Positions 52,349-60,218 of a DNA stretch of 64,000 bases are shown here, piece after piece (position 1 is the stretch's first letter; each line of letters opens with the position of its first letter). Origin of the DNA: Rubrolithibacter danxiaensis (GTDB taxonomy: Bacteria; Bacteroidota; Bacteroidia; Sphingobacteriales; Sphingobacteriaceae). Both the position numbers and the translations under genes were made by a program. The notes under the pieces are model-generated. The model saw nothing but the letters and a program-made list of their open reading frames with translations. It searched no databases and had not been told where the DNA came from. The stretch covers positions 1-64,000 of the forward strand of contig NZ_JBKOPS010000012.1 in assembly GCF_047272945.1 (NCBI RefSeq). The letters are read 5' to 3'.

Positions 52349-52531
52349 ATGGTTGTGATCAGCAAGAAAAGTACTAATGAAAATGAATCGGAAGAAAAGC
52401 AGGACCAATCCTGGGACAACCCCAGAAATCCTGAGAAAGCTTCTGACGAACGGGATTTAGAACAGCTTGAGCGACAAAAAAAAGAAGCCGAGCGCAGAAA
52501 AGAAAACCTTACTGAGAACGACGATCAATAA
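52349..52531 (+). CDS. Small highly charged hypothetical protein
   Basis: The 60-residue protein is rich in Glu, Lys, Asp and Asn (SDERDLEQLERQKKEAERRKENLTEN) and is predicted to be one long charged helix or disordered. Low-complexity charged small proteins of this kind are common in Bacteroidota. I cannot name a function. A separate frame that starts at 52467 overlaps it, but the smaller gene at 52563 is a better candidate in that frame. Confidence 0.45.
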   Translation: MVVISKKSTNENESEEKQDQSWDNPRNPEKASDERDLEQLERQKKEAERRKENLTENDDQ

Positions 52532-52562
52532 AACAATTCATTCAACCGTAAAACCTACGAAT

Positions 52563-52721
52563 ATGAAAAAGGAACAATCAGCAACAATGAAGTTAACTGA
52601 AAAATTTGACAAAGAATTATTTCATATCCTGTCGCATGATTTGGCGAAAGTAAAGAAATCAAAAAACTCCTTTATTGTCAACTTACCTGAAAACCCTGAT
52701 AAATCGCTTTTAGTAGCATAA
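52563..52721 (+). CDS. Small hypothetical protein
   Basis: The 52-residue frame MKKEQSATMKLTEKFDKELFHIL... ends in NLPENPDKSLLVA. It has a mixed helix/strand pattern without membrane segments. I choose ATG 52563, because the 52467 start would overlap the previous small gene by 65 bases. The two small genes lie 31 bases apart on the same strand and may share a transcript. No family is recognised. Confidence 0.45.
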   Translation: MKKEQSATMKLTEKFDKELFHILSHDLAKVKKSKNSFIVNLPENPDKSLLVA

Positions 52722-52787
52722 AAACAAAATCTAAACCCTTAATAATAGTAAGGGAAAGTATATCGCCGCTTTTCCTTGCTGTTTTTA

Positions 52788-53678
52788 TTATTTTAATAAC
52801 AAGGGCTTAATTTCATATCCCTGGTTCTGCAGTATTCTTAGCAAACCTTTTTCTCCTACTAAATGTCCCGCACCTACGGCAATAAAAACCGGCCCTCTTT
52901 TCATAATTACAGGAAGTTTCTGACTCCATTTATAATTGCGCTCAAATAGCATTCTGTTCATTTCTTCATCATTAAAATCAGCCGATTGTTTAAAAAGGTG
53001 TTCTAACTCAGCTAAATTTTGTTCTTTATATGCTTTCAATAAGCGGTTTCCCTCCTCCCTGTTTTTCTCCAATTGTTCAACAAATTTTAAAAGCTGTTCT
53101 TTTTGCCTTTCTTCAGGAATATCAAAAATAATTTCTGCCTGCTCTTCGAGGGTTTCCAGCCCGATGACTTCTTTTTTATTTTCTCTGGCGAGATTCTGAA
53201 TGTAGCCATCCAGCGGAGGATTTCCGGGGCTAATTTCTTTGGGAGCAATAAAACTAAGTAAGGTAAGCTGGATGGCTGCAGGTTTTAATCCATTGAGGAT
53301 GCTAAGGTTCATTCCGCTTTCCTTTTTAAAAACACTGTTAATCTCCTTAAACTGATCTTGAGAAAATAATTTATCCAGAGTCTGATCTTTCAATAACATG
53401 TACGGCATCAGTTGCTGCTGCATTTGCAGTTCATCGCCAACAACTATTTCACCGGCAACTGCACTAACCTTATTAAAGCAACTTTCAAGCACCGGGTATT
53501 TTTGCCAAAAATCTTTGCCAATGAGGTGATACGTTCCAAATATATAAGAGGGCCGTGAGAGCCCATTTCCACTGACTTCAAAAAGAAGACTGTTCGTTAA
53601 ACTTTCCTTATTTTTACTGGTCTGAGCATTAGTGCTTAGAAAAAGAAATGATATGATACAAAGAAGAAGCTTTTTCAA
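52788..53678 (-). CDS. TraB/GumN-family protein
   Basis: A signal peptide (MKKLLLCIISFLFLSTNAQ) is followed by the TraB/GumN domain: SYIFGTYHLIGKDF near the N-terminus, EVIGLETLEEQAEIIFDIPEERQ in the middle, and GPVFIAVGAGHLVGEKGLLRILQNQGYEIKP at the C-terminus. The GTYH, GLET and GAGHL motifs are the conserved set of this family, thought to be metal-dependent proteases (Tiki-like). It is secreted to the periplasm. Translation starts at TTG 53678. Confidence 0.85.
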   Translation of the reverse strand: MKKLLLCIISFLFLSTNAQTSKNKESLTNSLLFEVSGNGLSRPSYIFGTYHLIGKDFWQKYPVLESCFNKVSAVAGEIVVGDELQMQQQLMPYMLLKDQTLDKLFSQDQFKEINSVFKKESGMNLSILNGLKPAAIQLTLLSFIAPKEISPGNPPLDGYIQNLARENKKEVIGLETLEEQAEIIFDIPEERQKEQLLKFVEQLEKNREEGNRLLKAYKEQNLAELEHLFKQSADFNDEEMNRMLFERNYKWSQKLPVIMKRGPVFIAVGAGHLVGEKGLLRILQNQGYEIKPLLLK

Positions 53679-53709
53679 TTAAATGATAAGTTATTACTAC
53701 TTTAAACTT

Positions 53710-53717
53710 TATTTTTG
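53710..53717 (+). promoter_or_regulatory. Candidate -7 element for the thioredoxin-like gene
   Basis: TATTTTTG matches TAnnTTTG. Transcription from it would begin near 53724, so ATG 53718 is excluded and ATG 53733 (short leader) is the start. Confidence 0.45.
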
Positions 53718-53732
53718 ATGCAAAATACAAAC

Positions 53733-54221
53733 ATGAAACCAATTCGTACACTTATACTTTCGTTTCTGCTGCTTGCCTCTTTTCCGGGCTTTTCACAGCA
53801 GCCATCCGGTACTATTCCTGATTTTACTTTTTACAAATTAGACAATACGCCTTTTACTAAAAAGCAGTTAAAAAATAATGGCAAAAAGATCATGTTCATT
53901 TTCTTTGACATTACCTGCAGCCATTGCCAGGAAGAAATAACTGATATCGGGAAACATTACCAAAGCTTTAAAAATGTTGAGTTTTACATGGTTTCAATGG
54001 ATGAGGTTCCGGGCATCAGGAAATTTATGGGCAGTTATGGAAAAGCGCTGAACGGCAAGAGTAACGTTACCGTTCTGCGTGATGCAAACCGTGAGTTTAT
54101 TCCCCGTTTTCAACCTGATCGATACCCAGCCTTATTTCTATACACTTCGCAGGGGAAACTTATTAAGTTTTTTAGTGGTGAAAAGAGCGCAGCAAGTATT
54201 TTAAAGGCGGTTAAAATATAA
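53733..54221 (+). CDS. Secreted thioredoxin-like (TlpA/redoxin) protein
   Basis: The signal peptide MKPIRTLILSFLLLASFPGFSQ gives export to the periplasm. The thioredoxin fold has the redox motif in FFDITCSHCQEEI (Cys-Ser-His-Cys) and the cis-Pro region PDRYPALFLYTSQGKLI. It should act as a thiol-disulfide reductant or peroxide-type enzyme outside the cytoplasm. The start at 53733 is chosen because the upstream TTG/ATG overlap the likely -7 element. It converges on the LytTR gene with a one-base gap. Confidence 0.85.
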   Translation: MKPIRTLILSFLLLASFPGFSQQPSGTIPDFTFYKLDNTPFTKKQLKNNGKKIMFIFFDITCSHCQEEITDIGKHYQSFKNVEFYMVSMDEVPGIRKFMGSYGKALNGKSNVTVLRDANREFIPRFQPDRYPALFLYTSQGKLIKFFSGEKSAASILKAVKI

Positions 54222-54222
54222 T

Positions 54223-54966
54223 TTATAACCCTAAAACATTTTTTAAGCGGGCATAGCCCGATTTGCTTACCGGTAGGCTTTTTCCACTTTTTAAAACTGC
54301 CATATACGATTCCTTTTCGTAAGGATCAAGGCGGGTGATCTGGGAAAGCTGAACAATGAACGACCGGTGAATGCGGGCAAACTGAGAACTGTTTAAAACC
54401 TGCTCGAAGTAATTCATGGTTTTATTCTTAAGGAACATTTCAGTTGCCGTATGAATTTTAACATAATCGTCGTAAGCTTCTAAATACTGTACGTCAGCGG
54501 CATTTATTATGCGGATGTTGTTACCTGTTTTAACTACGATACGCTCCGCCTGCGACGTTTGCGTCACGGTAGTTTCAACCATTGAATGAACTTTTTGCTT
54601 AACCTCTTCCAGGTTTTTCTGCTCAAACCATTTGTCCATTCCTTTCCTGAACCGGTCGCGGCCAAAGGGTTTTAAAAGATAATCTACCGCATGAGTTTCA
54701 AACGCTTTTATAGCATATTCATCAAACGCCGTTGTAAAAATAACATTTGGCTGATGATCAAGCAGCTCAAGCATTTCAAAGCCGTTAATTTTAGGCATCT
54801 GAATATCCAGAAAAATAAGGTCGGGCTGGAGCTGATTTACCGCTTTAACACCTTCAAAACCATCATTACATTCGGCGATAACCTCTATCTGAGGATATTC
54901 TTCCAGGTACTCTTTTACTACTTCTCTTGCCAGTGGTTCGTCATCAATCAGAATAACGCGTGTCAT
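54223..54966 (-). CDS. LytTR-family response regulator
   Basis: A receiver domain (residues 1-120: VILIDDEPLAREVVKEYL, LIFLDIQMPKINGFEML, DYLLKPF) is joined to a LytTR DNA-binding domain (about 140-245: NNIRIINAADVQYLEAYDDYVKIHTATEMFLKNKTMNYFEQVLN, FARIHRSFIVQ). It should bind short direct repeats and control nearby envelope genes. The four-base overlap with the kinase gene and the LiaF-like gene upstream make it the output of a three-gene module. Confidence 0.94.
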   Translation of the reverse strand: MTRVILIDDEPLAREVVKEYLEEYPQIEVIAECNDGFEGVKAVNQLQPDLIFLDIQMPKINGFEMLELLDHQPNVIFTTAFDEYAIKAFETHAVDYLLKPFGRDRFRKGMDKWFEQKNLEEVKQKVHSMVETTVTQTSQAERIVVKTGNNIRIINAADVQYLEAYDDYVKIHTATEMFLKNKTMNYFEQVLNSSQFARIHRSFIVQLSQITRLDPYEKESYMAVLKSGKSLPVSKSGYARLKNVLGL

Positions 54967-56000
54967 ACTTGAGGAATTTTAACAGTTGTGGTAAAGATAT
55001 TCTTTTCACCACGTGTTTCAAGAAGATCTTGCCTTCCAAAAAGCAAATATAATCTTCTTTTGATTCCTGTTATTCCAAAACCTGTTCCACGCCTTGGTTT
55101 AGCGGTATTGGGGTCGTACGGATTTTCAATACTTATTACTAACTGATGATCTATGCAGTAGGCTTTTAAGCGGATAATAACTTCGCCTATGGTATCGTAT
55201 AAGCCAAATTTAATAGAGTTTTCTACCAGGGGCTGAAGAAGCATTGCAGGTAAACGCAACTGCTTACATCCTTCTTCCTGCTCAACTTCTGTTGCCAGCC
55301 TATGGCCGAAACGCACTTTCTCAATTTCAAGATATAATTGAAGATGTTGTAGTTCTTCTTCAAGTGTTACAAACTCGTTTTCTTCTTTTTTAAGTGTTCC
55401 ACGCAAAAAATCAGACAGTTGATAGATCATTGTCCTGGCCTCTTCGGGCTTTCTGCCAATCAAAGCACTGATCGAATTCAAACTGTTAAACAAAAAATGT
55501 GGCTGAAGCTGTTGCCGAAGACGAAAAAGTTCAGCCTCTCTTGCCAGCTTCTCAGCATCGGCTTTACGCTGTTCATTTTCTTTTTGTTCTTGCTGAGTAA
55601 ACCATAGCATGCTTACAAGGGCCATCCAGCTTATCATTAAAAAGCCTATTCCAAAACGTACCGGCAAAGATTTATCCAAAAGGGTATCATAAAAAACATC
55701 TTTTTCAAGCAGATAGCTTAACAGGTAATTACTCATTAAAAGCCATAAACCTGTTAGCAAAAAACACCAGGCCGCAATATAAAAATAGCGTTCTTTTCCG
55801 GGCTGGTAATACCTTAGTGTGTTGCTTATGATTAACGCCGATAACATCAATAGCAGATTACTTACAAGCGAATCAATAGCAGCAGTTCGCCATTCTAAAC
55901 CCAGCCAGGCCAGCGTAACAAGATGCAGAACAAACCAGATAAGCCAAACACCGGCAAATATCCATTTTACTCTGGTGGAAGAAAGAAAAGAAGCAGCCAC
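54963..56000 (-). CDS. LytS-type sensor histidine kinase
   Basis: Four transmembrane helices (about residues 13-30, 38-60, 72-95 and 112-130) form the sensor part. The kinase region has LRQQLQPHFLFNSLNSISALIG, the His_kinase signature, and MLLQPLVENSIKFGL and GTGFGITGIKRRL in the ATPase domain. No extracytoplasmic sensor domain exists, so the signal is probably read in the membrane. The start is GTG 56000. It pairs with the LytTR regulator downstream. Confidence 0.92.
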   Translation of the reverse strand: MAASFLSSTRVKWIFAGVWLIWFVLHLVTLAWLGLEWRTAAIDSLVSNLLLMLSALIISNTLRYYQPGKERYFYIAAWCFLLTGLWLLMSNYLLSYLLEKDVFYDTLLDKSLPVRFGIGFLMISWMALVSMLWFTQQEQKENEQRKADAEKLAREAELFRLRQQLQPHFLFNSLNSISALIGRKPEEARTMIYQLSDFLRGTLKKEENEFVTLEEELQHLQLYLEIEKVRFGHRLATEVEQEEGCKQLRLPAMLLQPLVENSIKFGLYDTIGEVIIRLKAYCIDHQLVISIENPYDPNTAKPRRGTGFGITGIKRRLYLLFGRQDLLETRGEKNIFTTTVKIPQV

Positions 56001-56088
56001 AATAGCAGGATTAGAAATTCTTTTTAACTTTTTTTATTACATTAACAAGGGTTCCCATTCTTATTTATCATTCATTCCCTGTTCAAAA

Positions 56089-56880
56089 TCAGAAACTTCT
56101 GATTTCAATACCTCCTAAAATGGAAGTTCCTTTAATTATCAATACCTTATCAGATTCGGTGGGCTGAGAGATAAACTGACGCTTGTCTTCCACTCCGCCT
56201 AAAATTGCAACCACTTCTGAAGATACTTTCCAGTGAGACGGCACTATTATCTTAGTACCTCCCATAACCGTGGTAATTTCCAGCGTTACAGTTCCTGTAA
56301 TATCTGCTTGAATGAAGTTGAGTTCTGCTCCTCCCATAATCGTCACCACGTCTCCGCCTCTGAAATTTTTACTTACAATATTCTTTTTTACTCCTCCGAA
56401 CACAGCCACGGTATCTAAAAAATCTTCTTTAGAAAAAAACTCCTGCTTTACTTCAGGGCTGGAATAATCAGCAGCCGCTGTTTCATTCTCATCCTTAACT
56501 CTTTTATCCCATTCTTGATTCTTGCAGTAAGAACCCATAAAATTCCTGGATCTGTTGCGCCCGGTTATCAGGAATAAACCCAAGCCAATAATTGCCAGCG
56601 GCCAGAGAAACTCATGGAGCGAGAGGCCGGGAAAAACACGTTCTGACAAGAACAAGGTGCCTATTATTAATAGAATATAAGCGGCAGGATGGCGAAATTG
56701 ATGTCTTACCCCTATTATTACTCCCCAGGCAATTAAAAGCATCGGCCAGCTTATTAGCCAGGAAGGGATAAAGAAACCGAGACTTCTAATTAATAATATA
56801 AACCCGATAATAAGCATTATGAAGCCTACCCACACTTTTCCCGAACGATGATTTTTATGATTGTGATTATACATATTCAT
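56089..56880 (-). CDS. LiaF-like membrane protein upstream of the LytS/LytTR pair
   Basis: His/Asn-rich cytoplasmic N-terminus (MNMYNHNHKNHRSGK), then four short hydrophobic helices (VGFIMLIIGFILLIRSLGFF, LLIAWGVIIGV, AYILLIIGTLFL, LWPLAIIGLGLFLI), then about 115 residues of strands with repeated FGGVKKNIVSKNFRGGDVVTIMGGAELNFI and VTLEITTVMGGTKIIVP. This is the LiaF/DUF2154 pattern. I use ATG 56880; earlier codons belong to the 5' leader. In Bacillus, LiaF inhibits the kinase LiaS; a similar role here is inferred from gene order. Confidence 0.78.
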   Translation of the reverse strand: MNMYNHNHKNHRSGKVWVGFIMLIIGFILLIRSLGFFIPSWLISWPMLLIAWGVIIGVRHQFRHPAAYILLIIGTLFLSERVFPGLSLHEFLWPLAIIGLGLFLITGRNRSRNFMGSYCKNQEWDKRVKDENETAAADYSSPEVKQEFFSKEDFLDTVAVFGGVKKNIVSKNFRGGDVVTIMGGAELNFIQADITGTVTLEITTVMGGTKIIVPSHWKVSSEVVAILGGVEDKRQFISQPTESDKVLIIKGTSILGGIEIRSF

Positions 56881-56991
56881 TTTTTTATTAAAAGTATAGT
56901 GAATTACCCGATGTACAAATACCAATTAGGCAAAACGCATTAAAGAATCGGCAAACGGCAGATCTTTATCGGTGAAAATTAAAGAAAAGAA

Positions 56992-57570
56992 TTATCGCTT
57001 TATAATCTTTTGAATTTCTTGTTGCAAAACCGGAACTACTTCCTCTACAAACCACCTGTTTTTTGAAAGCCAGAAACGGCTGTTTGGAGAGGGATGAACA
57101 ATAGGAAAAAATTGAGGCAGGTAAGAATGATATGATTTTACAGTTTCAGTAAGATTTTTGTGGCGGCCTTTCAGATAATACCGCTGAGCATAGTTGCCTA
57201 CAAGTAAAATCAACTCCTTATTGGGCATTTGCTTCTGTAATTCTTCGTGCCAGCTTAATGCACATTCGGGCCTTGGAGGGAGGTCGCCGCTTTTTCCTTT
57301 ACCCGGATAACAAAAACCCATGGGCACAAGAGCTATAATTTCAGGATTATAAAAAACTTCATCAGAAACACCCATCCATTTTCTAAGTTGTTTGCCGCTG
57401 GCGTCATTCCAGGGAATTCTGCTTTCGTGCGCCTTTACACCCGGCGCCTGGCCAATTACAACAATCCGCGACCTAGAAGAAGCCGTTAGCAGCGGAGCAG
57501 GACCTAAAGGCAGGCAGGAAGAACACTTGTTACAAGTTCGTATTTCTTTTAATAATTCTTCTATCTCCAT
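56992..57570 (-). CDS. Uracil-DNA glycosylase superfamily protein
   Basis: The 192-residue protein has the superfamily motif 1 as VIGQAPGVKAHESRIPWNDASG, a middle motif (IALVPMGFCYPGKGKSGDLPPRPECA) and the C-terminal HPSPNSRFW, in place of the HPSP-type loop of canonical UDG. The N-terminal CNKCSSC is not the four-cysteine cluster of family 4 enzymes, at least not fully. It probably removes damaged bases or uracil from DNA, but family placement is open. GTG 57573 is an alternative start. Confidence 0.8.
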   Translation of the reverse strand: MEIEELLKEIRTCNKCSSCLPLGPAPLLTASSRSRIVVIGQAPGVKAHESRIPWNDASGKQLRKWMGVSDEVFYNPEIIALVPMGFCYPGKGKSGDLPPRPECALSWHEELQKQMPNKELILLVGNYAQRYYLKGRHKNLTETVKSYHSYLPQFFPIVHPSPNSRFWLSKNRWFVEEVVPVLQQEIQKIIKR

Positions 57571-57603
57571 CACACTGCCGTTAACAAAAAGTTATAGATC
57601 TAT

Positions 57604-57963
57604 TCAGCTCTCTTCTTTTTTCACTAATAATAGTTCTTCTTCACTTAAGCACAAATATCCAAATTCATAAACAAAAAAATAGCTTTTCCCTGTTTGTGTA
57701 TTGTAAATACTGGTAATATAACCAAAATCAAATCCTTTGGCTACAAGTTTTTTTCTTGAGATCTTTGTTTTTCCGGTCGGATTGAATTCTTCCAGAATTC
57801 TGCGGTTACGCTTTAAAATAGCATTTATATTTTTTACAACCGTGTTGTTTTCATTGTAAAGCCGGTTGTTATAATTACTGCGGCATTGGTCGTCGCAAAA
57901 CTTTTTATCTGCTCTGCCACGAAGTTGCCCGCCGCAGTCAAGACACAATCTTTCTGTTTCCAT
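57604..57963 (-). CDS. Small zinc-ribbon protein, unknown function
   Basis: The N-terminus has a four-cysteine metal site (CLDCGG then FCDDQCRSNYNNR, Cys-x2-Cys and Cys-x3-Cys). A basic middle follows (ILKRNRRILEEFNPTGKTKISRKKLVAKGF), then a beta segment (FGYITSIYNTQTGKSYFFVYEFGYLCL). It looks DNA- or RNA-binding. A protein of this layout is widespread in Bacteroidota without a function. It lies just upstream of the glycosylase gene on the same strand. Confidence 0.7.
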   Translation of the reverse strand: METERLCLDCGGQLRGRADKKFCDDQCRSNYNNRLYNENNTVVKNINAILKRNRRILEEFNPTGKTKISRKKLVAKGFDFGYITSIYNTQTGKSYFFVYEFGYLCLSEEELLLVKKEES

Positions 57964-58129
57964 CTATGCTTATTTTACTTAAAGTTAATATTTATCCGAT
58001 TATAAACGCTTAAAACGATTGTATTCGATAGTAAATGCTTATACTCCGGCTATGCTGTTAAATCCACATCAACTTTGTATTGTCGATCAATAAACGATCT
58101 CTTTTATTAAACTTTAAAAAACAAAAAAC

Positions 58130-58465
58130 ATGAGTACGTTAAAAAACACAGTACGTTTGGTAGGATTTCTGGGAAATGAGCCCGAATTAAAAACAGTAGG
58201 AGACAACAAAAAACTTGTTCGCCTCTCTATCGCCACAAATGATTCTTATAAAAATGATAAAGGCGAAAAAGTAGAGGAAACACAATGGCATAATCTTGTA
58301 CTATGGGATCGGAATGCAACAGTGGCAGAAAAGTTTTTACACAAAGGAAGTGAAGTTACTATAGAAGGCAAACTTACCAACCGCAGCTATACCGATAAAG
58401 CCGGCATTAAAAAATATTTAACCGAAATTATTGTCAATGAAATTTTACTGATGGGTAAAAAATAA
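58130..58465 (+). CDS. ssb: Single-stranded DNA-binding protein, short form
   Basis: The OB-fold is complete: LKNTVRLVGFLGNEPELKTVGDNKKLVRLSIATND, WHNLVLWDRNATVAEKFLHKGSEVTIEGKLTNRSY and the last strand EIIVNEILLMGKK. The protein stops there, at 111 residues. The Gly/Pro/Gln linker and the acidic tip (DDIPF-like) that recruits partner proteins in standard SSB are absent. This may be a second SSB with a different job; a full-length one should exist elsewhere in the genome. Confidence 0.9.
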   Translation: MSTLKNTVRLVGFLGNEPELKTVGDNKKLVRLSIATNDSYKNDKGEKVEETQWHNLVLWDRNATVAEKFLHKGSEVTIEGKLTNRSYTDKAGIKKYLTEIIVNEILLMGKK

Positions 58466-58476
58466 AAATTCAATTT

Positions 58477-58508
58477 AGCAGGAAAGTCGTTAATGGCTTT
58501 CCTGCTTA
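58477..58508 (+). terminator. Hairpin after ssb
   Basis: AGCAGGAAAG (58477-58486) and CTTTCCTGCT (58497-58506) form a perfect 10-bp stem, followed by TTAAAAAT. The U-tract is weak, so termination efficiency is doubtful. Confidence 0.5.
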
Positions 58509-58571
58509 AAAATAAAGCAAGATTCATACAACTTCAGAATAACTTTCTGCGTAAAAGCTGCTATAATTACA

Positions 58572-58805
58572 ATGAAGCAGTTATTACGAATCACCTACGA
58601 CGAATCTGATTATACCTATCAGATATTGAATGAAATGCCTATTAACAATACAACTACTGAAATTCATATTTCCATGAAGGGAGAGCAGTACAGCCTTATC
58701 AGGGATGATAACCGTAAATGGATTTCAAAAGAAACGGACAACAAGCTTGATCCGGGTTTAATACAAGCGATAGGCAGAACGGTAGCGTTAAGATACCGCT
58801 TATAG
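58572..58805 (+). CDS. Small hypothetical protein
   Basis: The 77-residue protein (MKQLLRITYDESDYTYQIL...) shows alternating strands and a C-terminal helix (GLIQAIGRTVALRYRL). No cysteine, signal or membrane segment is present. Codon use matches its neighbours. I do not recognise a family. It is 106 bases downstream of ssb on the same strand, after a hairpin. Confidence 0.5.
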   Translation: MKQLLRITYDESDYTYQILNEMPINNTTTEIHISMKGEQYSLIRDDNRKWISKETDNKLDPGLIQAIGRTVALRYRL

Positions 58806-58866
58806 CTGTAAAAGGTTTCAGGAAGAAAATCAGAAAGATTACTACTGTTCCTTGTAATCTATGCTG

Positions 58867-59361
58867 TCAATTAAAGTCCCGAAAATCTTTCCGTGAATAG
58901 GTTTTAGGAACAGCATGATCTCCTTCTTTAAATTTGAAGTTTACCGCCTTAATATTCTTTAATTCAGTTAAGGAAAATGTAGCTTCTGCGAGGTAGGACT
59001 CAGCCCCTGCCGAACCGGCCTGCTGAGTAAGAAATACGGCATTTGGAATAGCAACAAATATTGTGTCCTTGTTCCGTCCGATTTTTTCAAGTTTAATATC
59101 AGGATATTTAAGATTTAAGGCATCAATAATATCCTGATCTGTCAGGTTGCTCATATCGCTGGAAGCAACATGTTTTAACTCCAGTTTCTCCGTTTCGGGA
59201 TTATATTCGGCTTTCCACGGCAGCACAAGTAATTTCTCTTTTGAAGGCGTTGCCTCTGAAATTTCATTTTTTGAACCTGTTTCGGTACGTTGTTTATTAT
59301 CATTCTGACAGGCATACGCCAGAAACGAAACAAGTACAATACAATAAATCCTCTTATACAT
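58867..59361 (-). CDS. Putative lipoprotein
   Basis: A signal peptide with lipobox (LAYAC, Cys18) is followed by a Lys/Thr/Glu linker and about 115 residues with VVSS-like helices and strands, such as MSNLTDQDIIDALNLKYPDIKLEKIGRNKDTIFVAIP and GSAGAESYLAEATFSLTELKNIKAVNFKF. The last part is faintly like GerM/sporulation-type domains (GSAGA...TLTEL...V.F.F), too weak to claim. It ends in YSRKDFRDFN. It is two bases from the SDR gene upstream and likely shares its transcript. Confidence 0.6.
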   Translation of the reverse strand: MYKRIYCIVLVSFLAYACQNDNKQRTETGSKNEISEATPSKEKLLVLPWKAEYNPETEKLELKHVASSDMSNLTDQDIIDALNLKYPDIKLEKIGRNKDTIFVAIPNAVFLTQQAGSAGAESYLAEATFSLTELKNIKAVNFKFKEGDHAVPKTYSRKDFRDFN

Positions 59362-59363
59362 AC

Positions 59364-60068
59364 TTAAGGCGTTGATACAGAAACCGGAAGAATCTTTCCG
59401 TTAAAAAACTTGTGCCCGGTTAAAGCAAAATCAGCGATATATTTTCCCATCTCGAAAGCCAGTACCGGCGATTGATAGCCTGGAAAAGCTTTTTCGAGCA
59501 TTTCTGTCTGAGCTGAGCCCAGCGCCAGGCAATTAACTTTTATCTTTCGTTCACCAAGTTCCAGGGCAAGGCTTTCAGTTAGGGCATGCAATGCTGCCTT
59601 GCTTGCTGAGTAAGCCGATAAACCAGGAAATTTAACACTTCCCTGAAAACCACCCATGCTTCCAATATTTACTATATGGGAATTTTCGGCCATCAAGGGC
59701 AATAAATGCTGAATCATCTTTACATGGCCCAGCAAATTGCTCTGCAACATTTCGGCAAAATCAATTTGTGAAGTTTCTTCAAATGGCTTATTAACCAGAG
59801 CACCCGCATTATTGATAAGGACATCTACCGTTCCAAATGTTTTTTGAACGTATGGCACTAAACTCCCTTCATAATCGTCGTGTACTATATCAAATTTCGC
59901 TGGATACATTTTACCTTCCGGATTAAGACTTTGTGCTATATCGTACAAGCGCCGCAAATTCTTTTCAGACCGGGCGAGGGCAATTACTTCATTTCTGTTA
60001 TCCTGAACTAACTCCAGAGCAGCTTCAAATCCAACCCCGCTGCTTGCCCCTGTTATTATAATCTTCAT
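59364..60068 (-). CDS. Short-chain dehydrogenase/reductase
   Basis: A 234-residue classical SDR with the cofactor loop ITGASSGVGFEAALEL, DVLINNAGAL, and catalytic Ser/Tyr/Lys in GSMGGFQGSVKFPGLSAYSASKAALHAL. It is distinct from the other SDR in the window (YSVTK type). The substrate is unknown. It is divergent from the epimerase gene across about 150 bases. Confidence 0.85.
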   Translation of the reverse strand: MKIIITGASSGVGFEAALELVQDNRNEVIALARSEKNLRRLYDIAQSLNPEGKMYPAKFDIVHDDYEGSLVPYVQKTFGTVDVLINNAGALVNKPFEETSQIDFAEMLQSNLLGHVKMIQHLLPLMAENSHIVNIGSMGGFQGSVKFPGLSAYSASKAALHALTESLALELGERKIKVNCLALGSAQTEMLEKAFPGYQSPVLAFEMGKYIADFALTGHKFFNGKILPVSVSTP

Positions 60069-60198
60069 TGTAATTTCGAATTAATTAATAAAAGTCCAAC
60101 TGTCGCCAAAAATCAAACTAATTCGGTAATAAAAAAATAATTAAAATTTGATACCATTTGTTTCATCAACCTTTTTAAGGAACAGATTATAAAAACCT

Positions 60199-60206
60199 TA
60201 GTTTTG
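60199..60206 (+). promoter_or_regulatory. Candidate -7 element of the epimerase gene
   Basis: TAGTTTTG matches TAnnTTTG. It overlaps the upstream TTG at 60204 and lies 13 bases before ATG 60219, so the mRNA would have a very short leader. Confidence 0.4.
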
Positions 60207-60218
60207 CAAGAATTATAT

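Noticed and set aside
60204..60218. TTG start for the epimerase
   Set aside because: It lies in the TAGTTTTG -7 element and adds five residues before the conserved MKRVLVTGGAGFIG start.
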